NCBI GenBank assembly: GCA_964542475.1
Contig: CAZIUL010000011.1
Location: 41,245-105,244 of the forward strand
Direction: 5' to 3'
Length of the DNA stretch: 64,000 nucleotides
Source of the DNA: CAZIUL01 sp964542475
GTDB lineage: Bacteria > Planctomycetota > B15-G4 > CAYZWU01
Of this stretch, positions 53,026 through 60,910 are shown in pieces. The translations under genes and the position numbers were made by a program. Within the stretch, counting starts at the first letter, position 1; every line of letters begins with the position of its first letter. The notes beneath the pieces are model-generated. The model did no database searches. It worked only from the letters and a program-made list of their open reading frames with translations, and was not told the origin of the DNA.

Positions 53026-54453
53026 TTGCATTCACGTTTCCTTCTTTACATCAGGTCTTTCTTCTTCGCACCTGGACCATGCTTGGGGCTCTTGCTCCTT
53101 GTTTCCATACTTCCCGGCTGCGGGGATTCGGCTGAGAATCCACTGTCCGGCAGGTTCTCAGGGTTCAATATTGTGATCATCGCCGCCGATTCCTTGAATG
53201 CTGATCACCTTTCGTGCTACGGCTATCACCGGCAAACCTCTCCGGCGATCGATAAGTTCGCAACGCAGGGCATTCGCTTTGCCAACGCCTGTTCACAGAC
53301 CTCCTGGACCTTGTCGTCCGTTGCCTCGCTGTTCACATCGCTAGAACAGGAACGCCACGGCGTGCTCCGAATAGACGAAATACTGGGCAGGCAGCCTTCG
53401 ACTATTGCGGAACTCTTTCTGGAGAAGGGGTACCGAACAGCAGGGCTGGTACAGAACAGCACGATCTGGTCCCACACAGGCCTCGACCGGGGCTTCGAAA
53501 CCTACGAAAGGTTCACGTGGAAGCTCAAAGGAACCACATCGATGATGCGCAGGGCTGAGGAGGTTCTCCTGGAAAAAACCGGCAAGCCCATGTTTGTCTA
53601 CATTCACCTGATGCCTCCGCACCAGCCGTACGAGCCGCCCCATGAGTACCGGCACCGTTACGATCCGGATTACAGAGGCGATGTGAACGGTTCCATCGCG
53701 TCCTGCGCCAGGGTGAACCGCTCTAACAAGACGGCCTCGCACCCTGACGTGAAACATCTTGCCGCCCTGTACGACGGACACATCGCCTGGGTGGACAAGA
53801 AGATCGGATACCTGCTCGATACGGTAATGGTGAACCGCCCGTTCGACAGGTTTCTTTTTCTGATCACCTCCGACCACGGCGAGGCGTTCATGCAGCATGG
53901 GGCTCAAGGTCACAACACCCATGTTTACGAGGAGATGATACGTGTTCCCCTGATTTTCCTTTCACCCGGCGGACACCTTGGACAGAGCAGGACCATCGAG
54001 GAGCCTGTCAGCCTGATCGACCTGTTTCCAACGCTGGTTGAGCTTTGCGGACTATCCCGGCCGAGCCAGAAGGTGAACGGCCTCTCCCTCGCCGGTCTGC
54101 TGTCAGATGATGCACGATCGCTTGATCGCGCTCTGTTCTTCACATCCCGTTACTCGAGCAAGGAAACACCGTCGATCCCGCAGATGGCTGTCAGGTCCGG
54201 CAGATACAAGCTGGTGTTGCCGGAGTATCAATCCGGTGCGGCTGCCCTTTACGACCTGAGTGTTGATCCCGAAGAGGCAAGGGACATACGCATGGAACAC
54301 GCCGATCTGGCCGACCGGATGGAAAACACACTCAGGAGCTGGTACGCCCAGGCCCGCGCCGAACAAAAGAAGCAGGGCACGGCCCGATCGACTCCCCTGT
54401 CCGAGGAAGTGCTTCAGCAACTGGAAGCCCTTGGCTACACGGGCGACGGCTGA
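53026..54453 (+). CDS. Sulfatase-like (alkaline phosphatase superfamily) lipoprotein
   Basis: The protein has 475 residues from TTG 53026, chosen because GGAGG lies 6 bases upstream; an ATG at 52933 lies inside the palindromic element. The signal peptide ends LVSILPGC, a lipobox. The domain has NIVIIAADSLNADHLSCYGY (first metal Asp), TSWTLSSVASLFTSL at the nucleophile site, FLITSDHGEAFMQHGAQGHN (metal Asp and His) and RVPLIFLSPG. The sulfatase C/S-x-P-x-R formylglycine motif is absent and the site has Thr, so it may be a phosphoester or phosphoethanolamine-transferase-type enzyme rather than a true sulfatase. It is tail-to-tail with rtcB. Confidence 0.8.
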   Translation: MHSRFLLYIRSFFFAPGPCLGLLLLVSILPGCGDSAENPLSGRFSGFNIVIIAADSLNADHLSCYGYHRQTSPAIDKFATQGIRFANACSQTSWTLSSVASLFTSLEQERHGVLRIDEILGRQPSTIAELFLEKGYRTAGLVQNSTIWSHTGLDRGFETYERFTWKLKGTTSMMRRAEEVLLEKTGKPMFVYIHLMPPHQPYEPPHEYRHRYDPDYRGDVNGSIASCARVNRSNKTASHPDVKHLAALYDGHIAWVDKKIGYLLDTVMVNRPFDRFLFLITSDHGEAFMQHGAQGHNTHVYEEMIRVPLIFLSPGGHLGQSRTIEEPVSLIDLFPTLVELCGLSRPSQKVNGLSLAGLLSDDARSLDRALFFTSRYSSKETPSIPQMAVRSGRYKLVLPEYQSGAAALYDLSVDPEEARDIRMEHADLADRMENTLRSWYAQARAEQKKQGTARSTPLSEEVLQQLEALGYTGDG

Positions 54454-54463
54454 ACACGCTCCC

Positions 54464-55930
54464 TCAACCCTTCACAACAACAAGAGGGCTGATCCGAGCC
54501 ACCGGCTCGCCTATGCCCGCGCCTTTTACCACACGAACGACATCCGCCACATCCTTGTATGCGCTCGGCATCTCCTCCACGATCGTGCCCTTTGATGCGG
54601 CGCGCACGTTTATCCCCTTCGCTTTCAGCTCCTGCATCACGCTTTTGTGGGTGGCAGTTCGCTTGGCCTGGCTGCGGCTCATGCGCCGGCCCGCCCCGTG
54701 GGCGCTCGATCCAAAGGTACATGCGGCCCCTTCTTTTGTTCCGGCAAGCACGTACGAGTACCGCCCCATGTCGCCCGGCAGGAAAACGGGCTGGCCGTGT
54801 TTCTGAAAAACCGGATCTTTCAGCTCAGGATGCCCGGGCGCAAAAGCGCGGGTTGCTCCTTTTCTGTGAACCAGAAGCTCGCGCTCCCGGCCGTCCACAA
54901 CATGCCTCTCAAACTTGGCGATGTTGTGTGCGAGGTCGTAGAGAAGGTGAAGCCGCGTGTCCAGGCCCGGCCGCTTCAGCCCGGCCTTGATCGCCTTTTG
55001 AACGAAATGGCCGATGATCTGGCGGTTCGCAAACGCGAAGTTCGCTGCGCACGCCATTGCCGAAAGATAGCCCCTGCCATGCTTGGAATCTATCCGGGCG
55101 CAGCAGAGCTGCCTGTCCGGTATGTCGTGTTTTTTCATCACCTCCGACTTTGCGAGAATCCGCAGGTAGTCCCCGCACACCTGGTGCCCGAAACCGCGCG
55201 ACCCGGTGTGGATCGCAACGGTTATTGCTTTCTCCACGATACCGAACGCATCGCAGATCGAGCTGTTCAGGATCCGGTCCACAACACCCAGCTCCACGAA
55301 ATGATTTCCGGAGCCGAGAGTTCCAAGCTGCGGCACTCCCCTTTCTTTTGCCCTGGGCGAGACAGCACCGATGTCCGCGCCCCCGATCCTGCCGTCCGCC
55401 TCGATGCGCGAAAGCTCTCCTCCGCTCCCGAATCCGGCGTCCACAGCAGCCTGCGCACCGGCATCGAGACATTTTTCGAGAAGACCGGAAAGCTCGCTAA
55501 TATCCTTTCGTCGCGAGCCCACGCCGCTCGGCACTGCACGAAAGATCTCATTCACGATCTGTTCTTCACAGCCGGCAATGTCATCGCGCGTCAGAGCGGA
55601 TGTGTAGATCCTGACACCGCAGTTGATGTCGTAGCCTACCCCGCCTGGTGAAACAACGCCCTCTTCCGCGTCAAAAGCGGCAACACCTCCGATGGGAAAG
55701 CCGTACCCCTGGTGAATGTCCGGCATTGCCATGGACATCCCCACAATACCCGGCAGGTGCGCCACATTCGCGACCTGGGCCGCGCACCCGTCCTTCAGCA
55801 CCCCATGGATCAGGTTCTCGTCGGAATAGATCAGCCCGGGTGTCAGCATCCTGCGCTGCTTCGGAATGACGAAGGAAAACTCGTCTCTCGCCTCAAGGAG
55901 ATATCCCCTGCATTCGTATGACTTTTTCAC
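54464..55930 (-). CDS. rtcB: RtcB RNA ligase
   Basis: The protein has 488 residues from GTG 55928-55930, which follows GGGAG; longer starts would overlap the archease gene. It contains MAMPDIHQGYGFPIGGVAAF, the Mn-binding Cys in GGVGYDINCGVRIYTS, LGSGNHFVELGVV, AIHTGSRGFGHQV and the guanylylated His region SSAHGAGRRMSRSQAKR. RtcB joins 2',3'-cyclic-phosphate or 3'-phosphate RNA ends to 5'-OH ends using GTP, in RNA repair or tRNA splicing. The archease gene directly upstream supports this. Confidence 0.95.
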   Translation of the reverse strand: MKKSYECRGYLLEARDEFSFVIPKQRRMLTPGLIYSDENLIHGVLKDGCAAQVANVAHLPGIVGMSMAMPDIHQGYGFPIGGVAAFDAEEGVVSPGGVGYDINCGVRIYTSALTRDDIAGCEEQIVNEIFRAVPSGVGSRRKDISELSGLLEKCLDAGAQAAVDAGFGSGGELSRIEADGRIGGADIGAVSPRAKERGVPQLGTLGSGNHFVELGVVDRILNSSICDAFGIVEKAITVAIHTGSRGFGHQVCGDYLRILAKSEVMKKHDIPDRQLCCARIDSKHGRGYLSAMACAANFAFANRQIIGHFVQKAIKAGLKRPGLDTRLHLLYDLAHNIAKFERHVVDGRERELLVHRKGATRAFAPGHPELKDPVFQKHGQPVFLPGDMGRYSYVLAGTKEGAACTFGSSAHGAGRRMSRSQAKRTATHKSVMQELKAKGINVRAASKGTIVEEMPSAYKDVADVVRVVKGAGIGEPVARISPLVVVKG

Positions 55931-55968
55931 GTCTCTCTCCCGCGCCTTTGCCGATTTGTATCTTGCGA

Positions 55969-56385
55969 CTACAGGTCGAGATATACCACCGCCCTCCATC
56001 CGTCATCCTCAGGCTTCACCAGGACGTTGTGAAAGGTGGCTGCCTTGACAACTGTGTCCACCTCAACGCCGGCAGCATCAACGTGCTCGCACCAGCCCTC
56101 GATTACGAGCTTACCTTCATCCATGGACAAGGTCCTGACACGCCTGAAAAGAAGCCGATCGGTTTCAAAGACAAACAGAAGGTCGTTCAGAAAATTTACA
56201 AGGAGAAGTTCCGGCTCATCTCCCTCCGATTCCACCACTCGTTTCTTTTCGGCGTTGCGAACCCGCGGCGCGATGAGCACAAACAGCGCTTCGGCAGCTG
56301 TCTCGAAGATCCCGCTCAAACCGGGGCTTCGGATCTCGATGCCCACGTCTGCAACGTGCTCTATGAACCTGTAACCGGTTTCCAT
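55969..56385 (-). CDS. Archease (RtcB activator)
   Basis: The protein has 138 residues from the ATG of METGYRFIEHVADVGIEI. It carries the archease N-terminal motif H-x-ADVGI, the internal ELLLVNFLNDLLFVFETDRLLF and the terminal VVYLDL, whose acidic end helps bind metal. Archease promotes RtcB guanylylation and multiple turnover. It lies immediately before rtcB on the same strand. Confidence 0.92.
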   Translation of the reverse strand: METGYRFIEHVADVGIEIRSPGLSGIFETAAEALFVLIAPRVRNAEKKRVVESEGDEPELLLVNFLNDLLFVFETDRLLFRRVRTLSMDEGKLVIEGWCEHVDAAGVEVDTVVKAATFHNVLVKPEDDGWRAVVYLDL

Positions 56386-56477
56386 GACAGAGGAATGGTA
56401 GCACGGGCACACACAAAGCTCAAACTCTTCAAAAGAATCGGCTTTCAGGTTTCGTGTTTTTCACATAATCTGGTGCC

Positions 56478-57431
56478 ATGACAAACGAACCCACAATCGA
56501 CAAGGTCACCGAGGCGGCGCGCAGGATCAGGCCGCACATTCTTCGCACGCCTGTTCTCACGTCGAAAACGCTGAACTCCATGTGCGGGGCCGAGCTGTTC
56601 TTCAAATGCGAAAACCTGCAGAAGGCCGGGGTGTTCAAGATCAGGGGCGCGACCAATGCCGTGTTCTTGTTGAATGAAAACGAGGCATCGGGCGGAACAG
56701 CCACTCATTCGTCAGGGAACCACGGGGCTGCGCTTGCGCTCGCGTCGGGCCGGCGGGGGATCAAGTCTTACGTTGTCATGCCTGAAAACGCGCCGCGTGT
56801 AAAAAAGGATGCCGTGGCGGGCTACGGGGCAGAGATCGTGTTTTGCAAGCCCACGCTCCAATCCCGGGAGAACACGCTTGATGAAGTGGTGGAGCGTACC
56901 GGGGCGGCCTTCATCCACCCATACAACGATCCCAGGGTAATCGCCGGGCAGGGAACCGCCGCGCTCGAGCTCCTTGAGGATGTGCAGGAGCTCGACATGG
57001 TTATGGCGCCGGTTGGAGGAGGCGGCCTTCTCGGCGGGACAGCCATCTCGGTTTCATCCATATCGCCCGCAACCAGCGTGATCGCGGCCGAACCGGAAGG
57101 GGCTGACGACGCGCACCGATCGTTTCGCTCGGGCAAAATCGTCCCGTCCATCGACCCGGACACCATCGCGGACGGGCTTCTCACATCTCTCGGGGACCTG
57201 ACCTTTCCCATCATAATGAAGCATGTGAACGATATCGTGGTTGTGAGCGAGAAAGGGATAGTGCACGCGATGCGAACGATCTGGGAAAGAATGAAGATAG
57301 TGGTCGAGCCCTCGGCTGCCGTGCCGCTCGGCGCCGTATTGACGAACCGCGTCGATGTGGCCGGCAAAAGGGTAGGGATCATACTTTCGGGAGGTAACGC
57401 GGACCTCGAACGCCTGCCGTGGAACAGGTGA
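56478..57431 (+). CDS. PLP-dependent threonine/serine dehydratase, second paralogue
   Basis: The 317-residue fold-type II PLP enzyme has GVFKIRGATNAVFLLN with the PLP Lys, THSSGNHGAALALASG, and MAPVGGGGLLGGTAIS for phosphate binding. It has no ACT-type domain. It is clearly related to the enzyme at 4061-5020 but differs at many sites, so the two could have different substrates (threonine, serine, or a racemase role). It is divergent from archease and is followed by a hairpin that abuts the cassette array. Confidence 0.85.
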   Translation: MTNEPTIDKVTEAARRIRPHILRTPVLTSKTLNSMCGAELFFKCENLQKAGVFKIRGATNAVFLLNENEASGGTATHSSGNHGAALALASGRRGIKSYVVMPENAPRVKKDAVAGYGAEIVFCKPTLQSRENTLDEVVERTGAAFIHPYNDPRVIAGQGTAALELLEDVQELDMVMAPVGGGGLLGGTAISVSSISPATSVIAAEPEGADDAHRSFRSGKIVPSIDPDTIADGLLTSLGDLTFPIIMKHVNDIVVVSEKGIVHAMRTIWERMKIVVEPSAAVPLGAVLTNRVDVAGKRVGIILSGGNADLERLPWNR

Positions 57432-57480
57432 GCTGCTGAAAAAAACGAAGGTTACGGTCCGGGTTGTTTTTTTCGCTCAC
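57428..57480 (+). terminator. Long hairpin / terminator at the cassette-array boundary
   Basis: GTGAGC (57428-57433) and GCTCAC (57475-57480) are perfect complements, as are AAAAAAAC and GTTTTTTT inside them. A G+C-containing stem and a T-tract fit a terminator for the dehydratase gene. The outer arm ends exactly at the first base of the last attC site. Confidence 0.55.
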
Positions 57481-57539
57481 ATCCAACCGCTGAAAGGACA
57501 GCGCGGCTTTCAGAAATCGAGTGCACTCCTTTGTTGGCA
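57481..57539 (-). other. attC site of the DUF2061 cassette (last in array)
   Basis: On the minus strand the inverse core is TGCCAAC and the core is GTTGGAT, which fits GTTRRRY. The total is 59 bases, the classic 59-base-element length. CTGAAAG and CTTTCAG form the inner stem. Confidence 0.8.
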
Positions 57540-57541
57540 GA

Positions 57542-57901
57542 CTACTCTGCTTTGATTTTCGGATGTACCTCCAGCAGGAGGAAAAAAATGACGGCAAGTG
57601 CGACCGTGGTTCCGAAAGACCAGAGGATCTTCTCTTTGGTCGACATGGGGCGTGGTGCTCCGCTTCGACCCCACTTGACCGATGCCCAGATGCGCTCGTA
57701 CGCATAGTACATAATCATCCGCGTCGAGTGGTGATAGACCACGATAAGAGTTGCGATGAAAGCGGCGGATTGCCTAGACGGTGGGACAAAGAGCAGGATG
57801 ACGTAAGCACCAATCCACGTCCAGACGACACCGATGACGCGCCACAGCAGAGACTTCACCAGGGACCGGCGATGCAATTCCCTCTCTTTTCCTTCTTCCA
57901 T
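57542..57901 (-). CDS. DUF2061-type small membrane protein (cassette gene)
   Basis: The 119-residue protein starts at ATG 57899-57901, preceded by GAGGAAG. Two or three hydrophobic helices are visible: WRVIGVVWTWIGAYVILLFV, AAFIATLIVVYHHSTRMIMY and LWSFGTTVALAVIFFLLLEV. The pattern KSLLWRVIG...ERIWASVKWG matches DUF2061, a family of small inner-membrane proteins of unknown role that often occur near sulfate-assimilation genes or in mobile regions. The gene fills a cassette of about 432 bp with little spare sequence. The stop codon lies 3 bases from its attC. Confidence 0.75.
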   Translation of the reverse strand: MEEGKERELHRRSLVKSLLWRVIGVVWTWIGAYVILLFVPPSRQSAAFIATLIVVYHHSTRMIMYYAYERIWASVKWGRSGAPRPMSTKEKILWSFGTTVALAVIFFLLLEVHPKIKAE

Positions 57902-57912
57902 CAATCTTCCTC

Positions 57913-57969
57913 TGCCAACGTCGCGGTCAGCTGCGGCCTGAAGCCGCCGGCTGGAGCGTCTGGTTATAC
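57913..57969 (-). other. attC site of the small zinc-ribbon cassette
   Basis: The inverse core is GTATAAC and the core is GTTGGCA, 57 bases in all. GCGGC and GCCGC pair internally. The inverse core overlaps the cassette gene's TAA stop codon. Confidence 0.8.
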
Positions 57970-58263
57970 CGGTTTCCCGTTTTCATCGTCAAACTCGCAA
58001 TTGCAGGACAGGGCCTGACCACCACAGCGGGGGCACTGCTCTACATCGCATCTGGCGACGTGTAGTTGACCCTTGATCACGCCACAGTCGCGACATGGGT
58101 GATCGTCCGCACTCCAGTCGCCGGTTTCGTCACCGTAGGCGACGCGAGGGTGTTCCGTGCCTTCGACAGAGTACGAGAGCTTAGCCTGCGCCGCGCGGAT
58201 TTTCTCGGGCCATCCCTCGATCATCCGCACGCCCTGGAATAAAACTAATTTCTGATCTGACAT
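57964..58263 (-). CDS. Small Cys-rich zinc-ribbon-like protein (cassette gene)
   Basis: The protein has 99 residues from the ATG of MSDQKLVLF, preceded by CGAGGGACG; an upstream GTG overlaps the attC. HPCRDCGVIKGQLHVARCDV and EQCPRCGGQALSCNCEF suggest two linked zinc sites. The N-terminal half (VRMIEGWPEKIRAAQ) is polar. Short proteins with the CPxCGGQ-hxC-C tail are widespread, but I know of no assigned function. Cassette size is 360 bp. Confidence 0.6.
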   Translation of the reverse strand: MSDQKLVLFQGVRMIEGWPEKIRAAQAKLSYSVEGTEHPRVAYGDETGDWSADDHPCRDCGVIKGQLHVARCDVEQCPRCGGQALSCNCEFDDENGKPV

Positions 58264-58272
58264 CGTCCCTCG

Positions 58273-58352
58273 GTATAACACTCAAATAAGGCGCTTGAGA
58301 AGAAACGCCCCTGGCGCGGAATCTCAAGTCGCTCTCGATTTGTTTGTTATGT
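58273..58352 (-). other. attC site of the GH97 cassette
   Basis: The inverse core is ACATAAC and the core is GTTATAC, 80 bases in all. GCGACTTGAGA and TCTCAAGCGC pair with one extra-helical A, and CAAAT pairs with ATTTG. An unpaired base in the stem is typical of attC bottom-strand recognition. It resembles Vibrio-type repeats. Confidence 0.85.
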
Positions 58353-58374
58353 TGTTTTCCAGACACATCCATTG

Positions 58375-60309
58375 TCAGTTGCCATATAGCGGATAGCTAT
58401 CAACCGACTTGGCCGGGACAATCCTGATTGCTTGTCCGCCATTGGCCGTCATGGATGTCTCAAGGACAGTGTTTGCGTTTACTATGAACCTTTCAATTCT
58501 TACATGAGTACGTGTGTCGACCTTGCTGTCATCGGAATAGATATGGGCAACGTACTTCTTCTTTGGTTGCAGGAAGTTGAGCGGCACTTCGAATGTTCTG
58601 GCTTCTCCGCTATTCATGCCTCCCAAAAACCAGCTTTCCCCACTACGACGCGCAATTACTGCGTAGTTCCCTATGCTGCCGTGAATGACCTTTGTGTCAT
58701 CCCACACGGTCGGCACATGATCATAGAATTCCAATTCCGGCTGGTCTCCAATAACATTCTTCTGGCCACCGGCTCCACCCTTATTCTGTGGTGAAGCTTG
58801 GGGCCGGTCATACCAGTAAAGAAATTGCCATGGACTGTAGAAACAAACCGCCTTGGCAAGTTGATAGGCATGGGAGGCATTCCTGTCAACGCGCTTGTCA
58901 TAATAGCAGATGGTATTGTCTCCGGCACCGGCAAGCATCCTTGTAAAAAGTATCGTCAGGGTTTGGTTGTTTGATGGGGATGTCTCATCACCGCCGATCC
59001 CTTCCTGTGTCATGAAGTTCGGATACGTACGGCTATAGCCGGTTGGACGGTAATCATCGTGCACGTCTACCATGAGCTTGTGCTTAGCCGCTTTGCGTAT
59101 GGCCTCATGCAGCCAGACAGTCGATTTCTGGTTACCAACAGGCACAAAACCATATTTCAAACCCTTGATTCCCCACTGTTCATACAATGGCAGAAGGTCA
59201 TCGAGCTGACGCTCCAGTGCGCGCCGATTCACATAGAGAAGGATTCCGACTTTGCGCTCGTTGGCATATCGGATCACCTCAGGCAAGTCCAGGGGACCGG
59301 GCGATCGCTTTGGGTCGACGGTCACCGTCTTTGCGTCGGATTTATTGCTGTATTCGTTGCCGTACCAGCCGGCATCAAACTCAACATACTGGAGATTATG
59401 TTTGACGGCGAAATCTACACATGCTTTACCGCCCCGCGTTGTAAGCGTCACCTCCCGGATCACTTTACCCGGCTTGATCCACGAGGTGTCCTTGATTGCG
59501 TTCGGCTCATTCAGATTCAGGATGATGTCGTTGTTTTCCAGCAACCGCCCTGGGCTTTCGGCAATCATGATCACTCGCCATGGAGTTGTGAGCGGCAGTG
59601 TGGCTTGAACGGTGCTGCTCAACTCACTAACAACAGAATGGGGCCTCTCTTTTGACCGACTCAATTTCATTCTGGCGTAATCAATCAGCCTCGCTTCCGC
59701 AATTGCAACGTATGTGCTGTCATTGACCTTGAGAGTCAAAGGGCGTTCGACCCCGGATCCCATTTCACTGATGGGTGCTCTTGAGTATTCACCCTGAGAC
59801 TTGGTAACGCACCACGCAACATGATCGGCGTGAAATCTGAACTCCGTATTCTCTCTCTTTATGTTGATCTTGTCTCGCGACGCGTTCTTGGGGATCCTGT
59901 AGCACATGGCCACGCCCGAATCATAGCAGCGGAAAACCAGTTCCAGTGCGTCCGATGGGGTCTTCTTCTGAGACAAGTTGATCCTCATCTGATTGTAATT
60001 GTCGCGGATAGTGTCGCGCTCCCCATAAACGGGCTTCCACGTATAGTCTTGACTGCTGGTGTCTGTCGACTGCACCTCAAAGCAGTCGCTTAGCGCTGAC
60101 CCATCATTCAAGTCAAATCCGAGCCGCGATTCAACGACGATCGGCTTGCCCTTGAACGAAACGCTATACGTTGGGCAGCTCTCCACTCCGCCAACATCTT
60201 TGAGGTCAAACGACAAAGCTATTCGTCCATCCGGCGATTTGATGGTGCCTGCAAGACAGACGTTCGCAACGAACAAGACCACAAAGGGAAGCATCCGGTT
60301 TGTTTTCAT
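58375..60309 (-). CDS. Secreted GH97-family alpha-glycosidase (cassette gene)
   Basis: The 644-residue protein has a signal peptide (MKTNRMLPFVVLFVANVCLA). The N-terminal beta-sandwich starts IKSPDGRIALSFDLKDVGG. A central (beta/alpha)8 catalytic region has YVEFDAGWYGNEY, IKGLKYGFVPVGNQ and VDVHDDYRPTGYSRTYPNFM, and the C-terminal beta domain has ARRSGESWFLGGMN, all as in GH97. Members are alpha-glucosidases or alpha-galactosidases needing calcium; which type cannot be decided here. At about 2.05 kb the cassette is much larger than the usual 0.4-1 kb. Confidence 0.85.
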   Translation of the reverse strand: MKTNRMLPFVVLFVANVCLAGTIKSPDGRIALSFDLKDVGGVESCPTYSVSFKGKPIVVESRLGFDLNDGSALSDCFEVQSTDTSSQDYTWKPVYGERDTIRDNYNQMRINLSQKKTPSDALELVFRCYDSGVAMCYRIPKNASRDKINIKRENTEFRFHADHVAWCVTKSQGEYSRAPISEMGSGVERPLTLKVNDSTYVAIAEARLIDYARMKLSRSKERPHSVVSELSSTVQATLPLTTPWRVIMIAESPGRLLENNDIILNLNEPNAIKDTSWIKPGKVIREVTLTTRGGKACVDFAVKHNLQYVEFDAGWYGNEYSNKSDAKTVTVDPKRSPGPLDLPEVIRYANERKVGILLYVNRRALERQLDDLLPLYEQWGIKGLKYGFVPVGNQKSTVWLHEAIRKAAKHKLMVDVHDDYRPTGYSRTYPNFMTQEGIGGDETSPSNNQTLTILFTRMLAGAGDNTICYYDKRVDRNASHAYQLAKAVCFYSPWQFLYWYDRPQASPQNKGGAGGQKNVIGDQPELEFYDHVPTVWDDTKVIHGSIGNYAVIARRSGESWFLGGMNSGEARTFEVPLNFLQPKKKYVAHIYSDDSKVDTRTHVRIERFIVNANTVLETSMTANGGQAIRIVPAKSVDSYPLYGN

Positions 60310-60320
60310 TCATTATCTCC

Positions 60321-60405
60321 ACATAACGCCGCATCTGCCGCCGCGTCCTCGCTGTCGGCTGCATGCGATGGTTCAAGCACGGCCGATACTGGATGTCAGT
60401 TCGCC
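60321..60405 (-). other. Probable attC site of the DUF3788 cassette (degenerate)
   Basis: The core GTTATGT at the GH97 side is clear. The inverse core is best read as GGCGAAC, overlapping the DUF3788 stop, and differs from the GTCCAAC expected from this cassette's 5' end. Internal pairing (TCGGC/GCCGA, CATC/GATG) is weak. Confidence 0.5.
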
Positions 60406-60815
60406 ATCTTGATCGCGGCGAGCTTCTTCGTGATCTCCAAGTTCTTCTTGTTCTTGATCTCGATGCGAACGGCTCTGCCCTCGGTGTACTTCTTGGCTTC
60501 ATCAATGACCGTGAGGATCGAGTCCGGAAGAGGGCTATCGTGGGCCGCCTTGACCGCCTTCTCTCCCAGCGCGAAACCCACCAAGAAGAGACCCCTGCAC
60601 GGCGTCATGTAGAGGACGGTGCGTTTCTTCTGTTTCAGCCGGAGCGACCACCCCCAGTTCGCGCCAGAAAAGTTCCATGTCTGTTCCAAGGGGGCATACT
60701 CTGCCGCGATATGAGCTATCAGACCGTCCCAATGCGCGCTTGCTTTACCCAGCGTTCTCTTGAGATCCCCCACCCGGGGCTGCTTCGATTTGTCGTCAAA
60801 TGCACTCAGTGCCAT
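60396..60815 (-). CDS. DUF3788-family protein (cassette gene)
   Basis: The 139-residue soluble protein starts MALSAFDDKSKQPRVGDLKR and contains APLEQTWNFSGANWGWSLRL, TVLYMTPCRGLFLVGFALGE and a C-terminal ITKKLAAIKMAN. This matches DUF3788, a small family related in fold to YdhG/DUF1801-like proteins, commonly found on mobile DNA and in cassette arrays. No function is known. The start codon lies 18 bases after the cassette boundary core GTTGGAC. Confidence 0.75.
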   Translation of the reverse strand: MALSAFDDKSKQPRVGDLKRTLGKASAHWDGLIAHIAAEYAPLEQTWNFSGANWGWSLRLKQKKRTVLYMTPCRGLFLVGFALGEKAVKAAHDSPLPDSILTVIDEAKKYTEGRAVRIEIKNKKNLEITKKLAAIKMAN

Positions 60816-60832
60816 GTCTTCGTTCTCCGTCT

Positions 60833-60891
60833 GTCCAACGTCTGCTTCACGGGCGCGGCTTTAGCTCGTCCCGTGCAAGCATTTGTTCGTC
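60833..60891 (-). other. attC site of the 798-aa protein cassette
   Basis: The inverse core is GACGAAC and the core is GTTGGAC, exactly 59 bases. TGCTTGCACGGG pairs with CCCGTGAAGCA with a single unpaired base, the hallmark of attC. It is the best example in the array. Confidence 0.88.
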
Positions 60892-60910
60892 CTTCTTTCA
60901 TTTGTTTGTA

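Noticed and set aside
52823..53035. 70-codon minus-strand Cys-rich repeated peptide frame
   Set aside because: Entirely derived from the two right arms of the palindromic element; the repeats are DNA-level.
54647..55651. 334-codon plus-strand frame over rtcB
   Set aside because: rtcB motifs are unambiguous on the minus strand.
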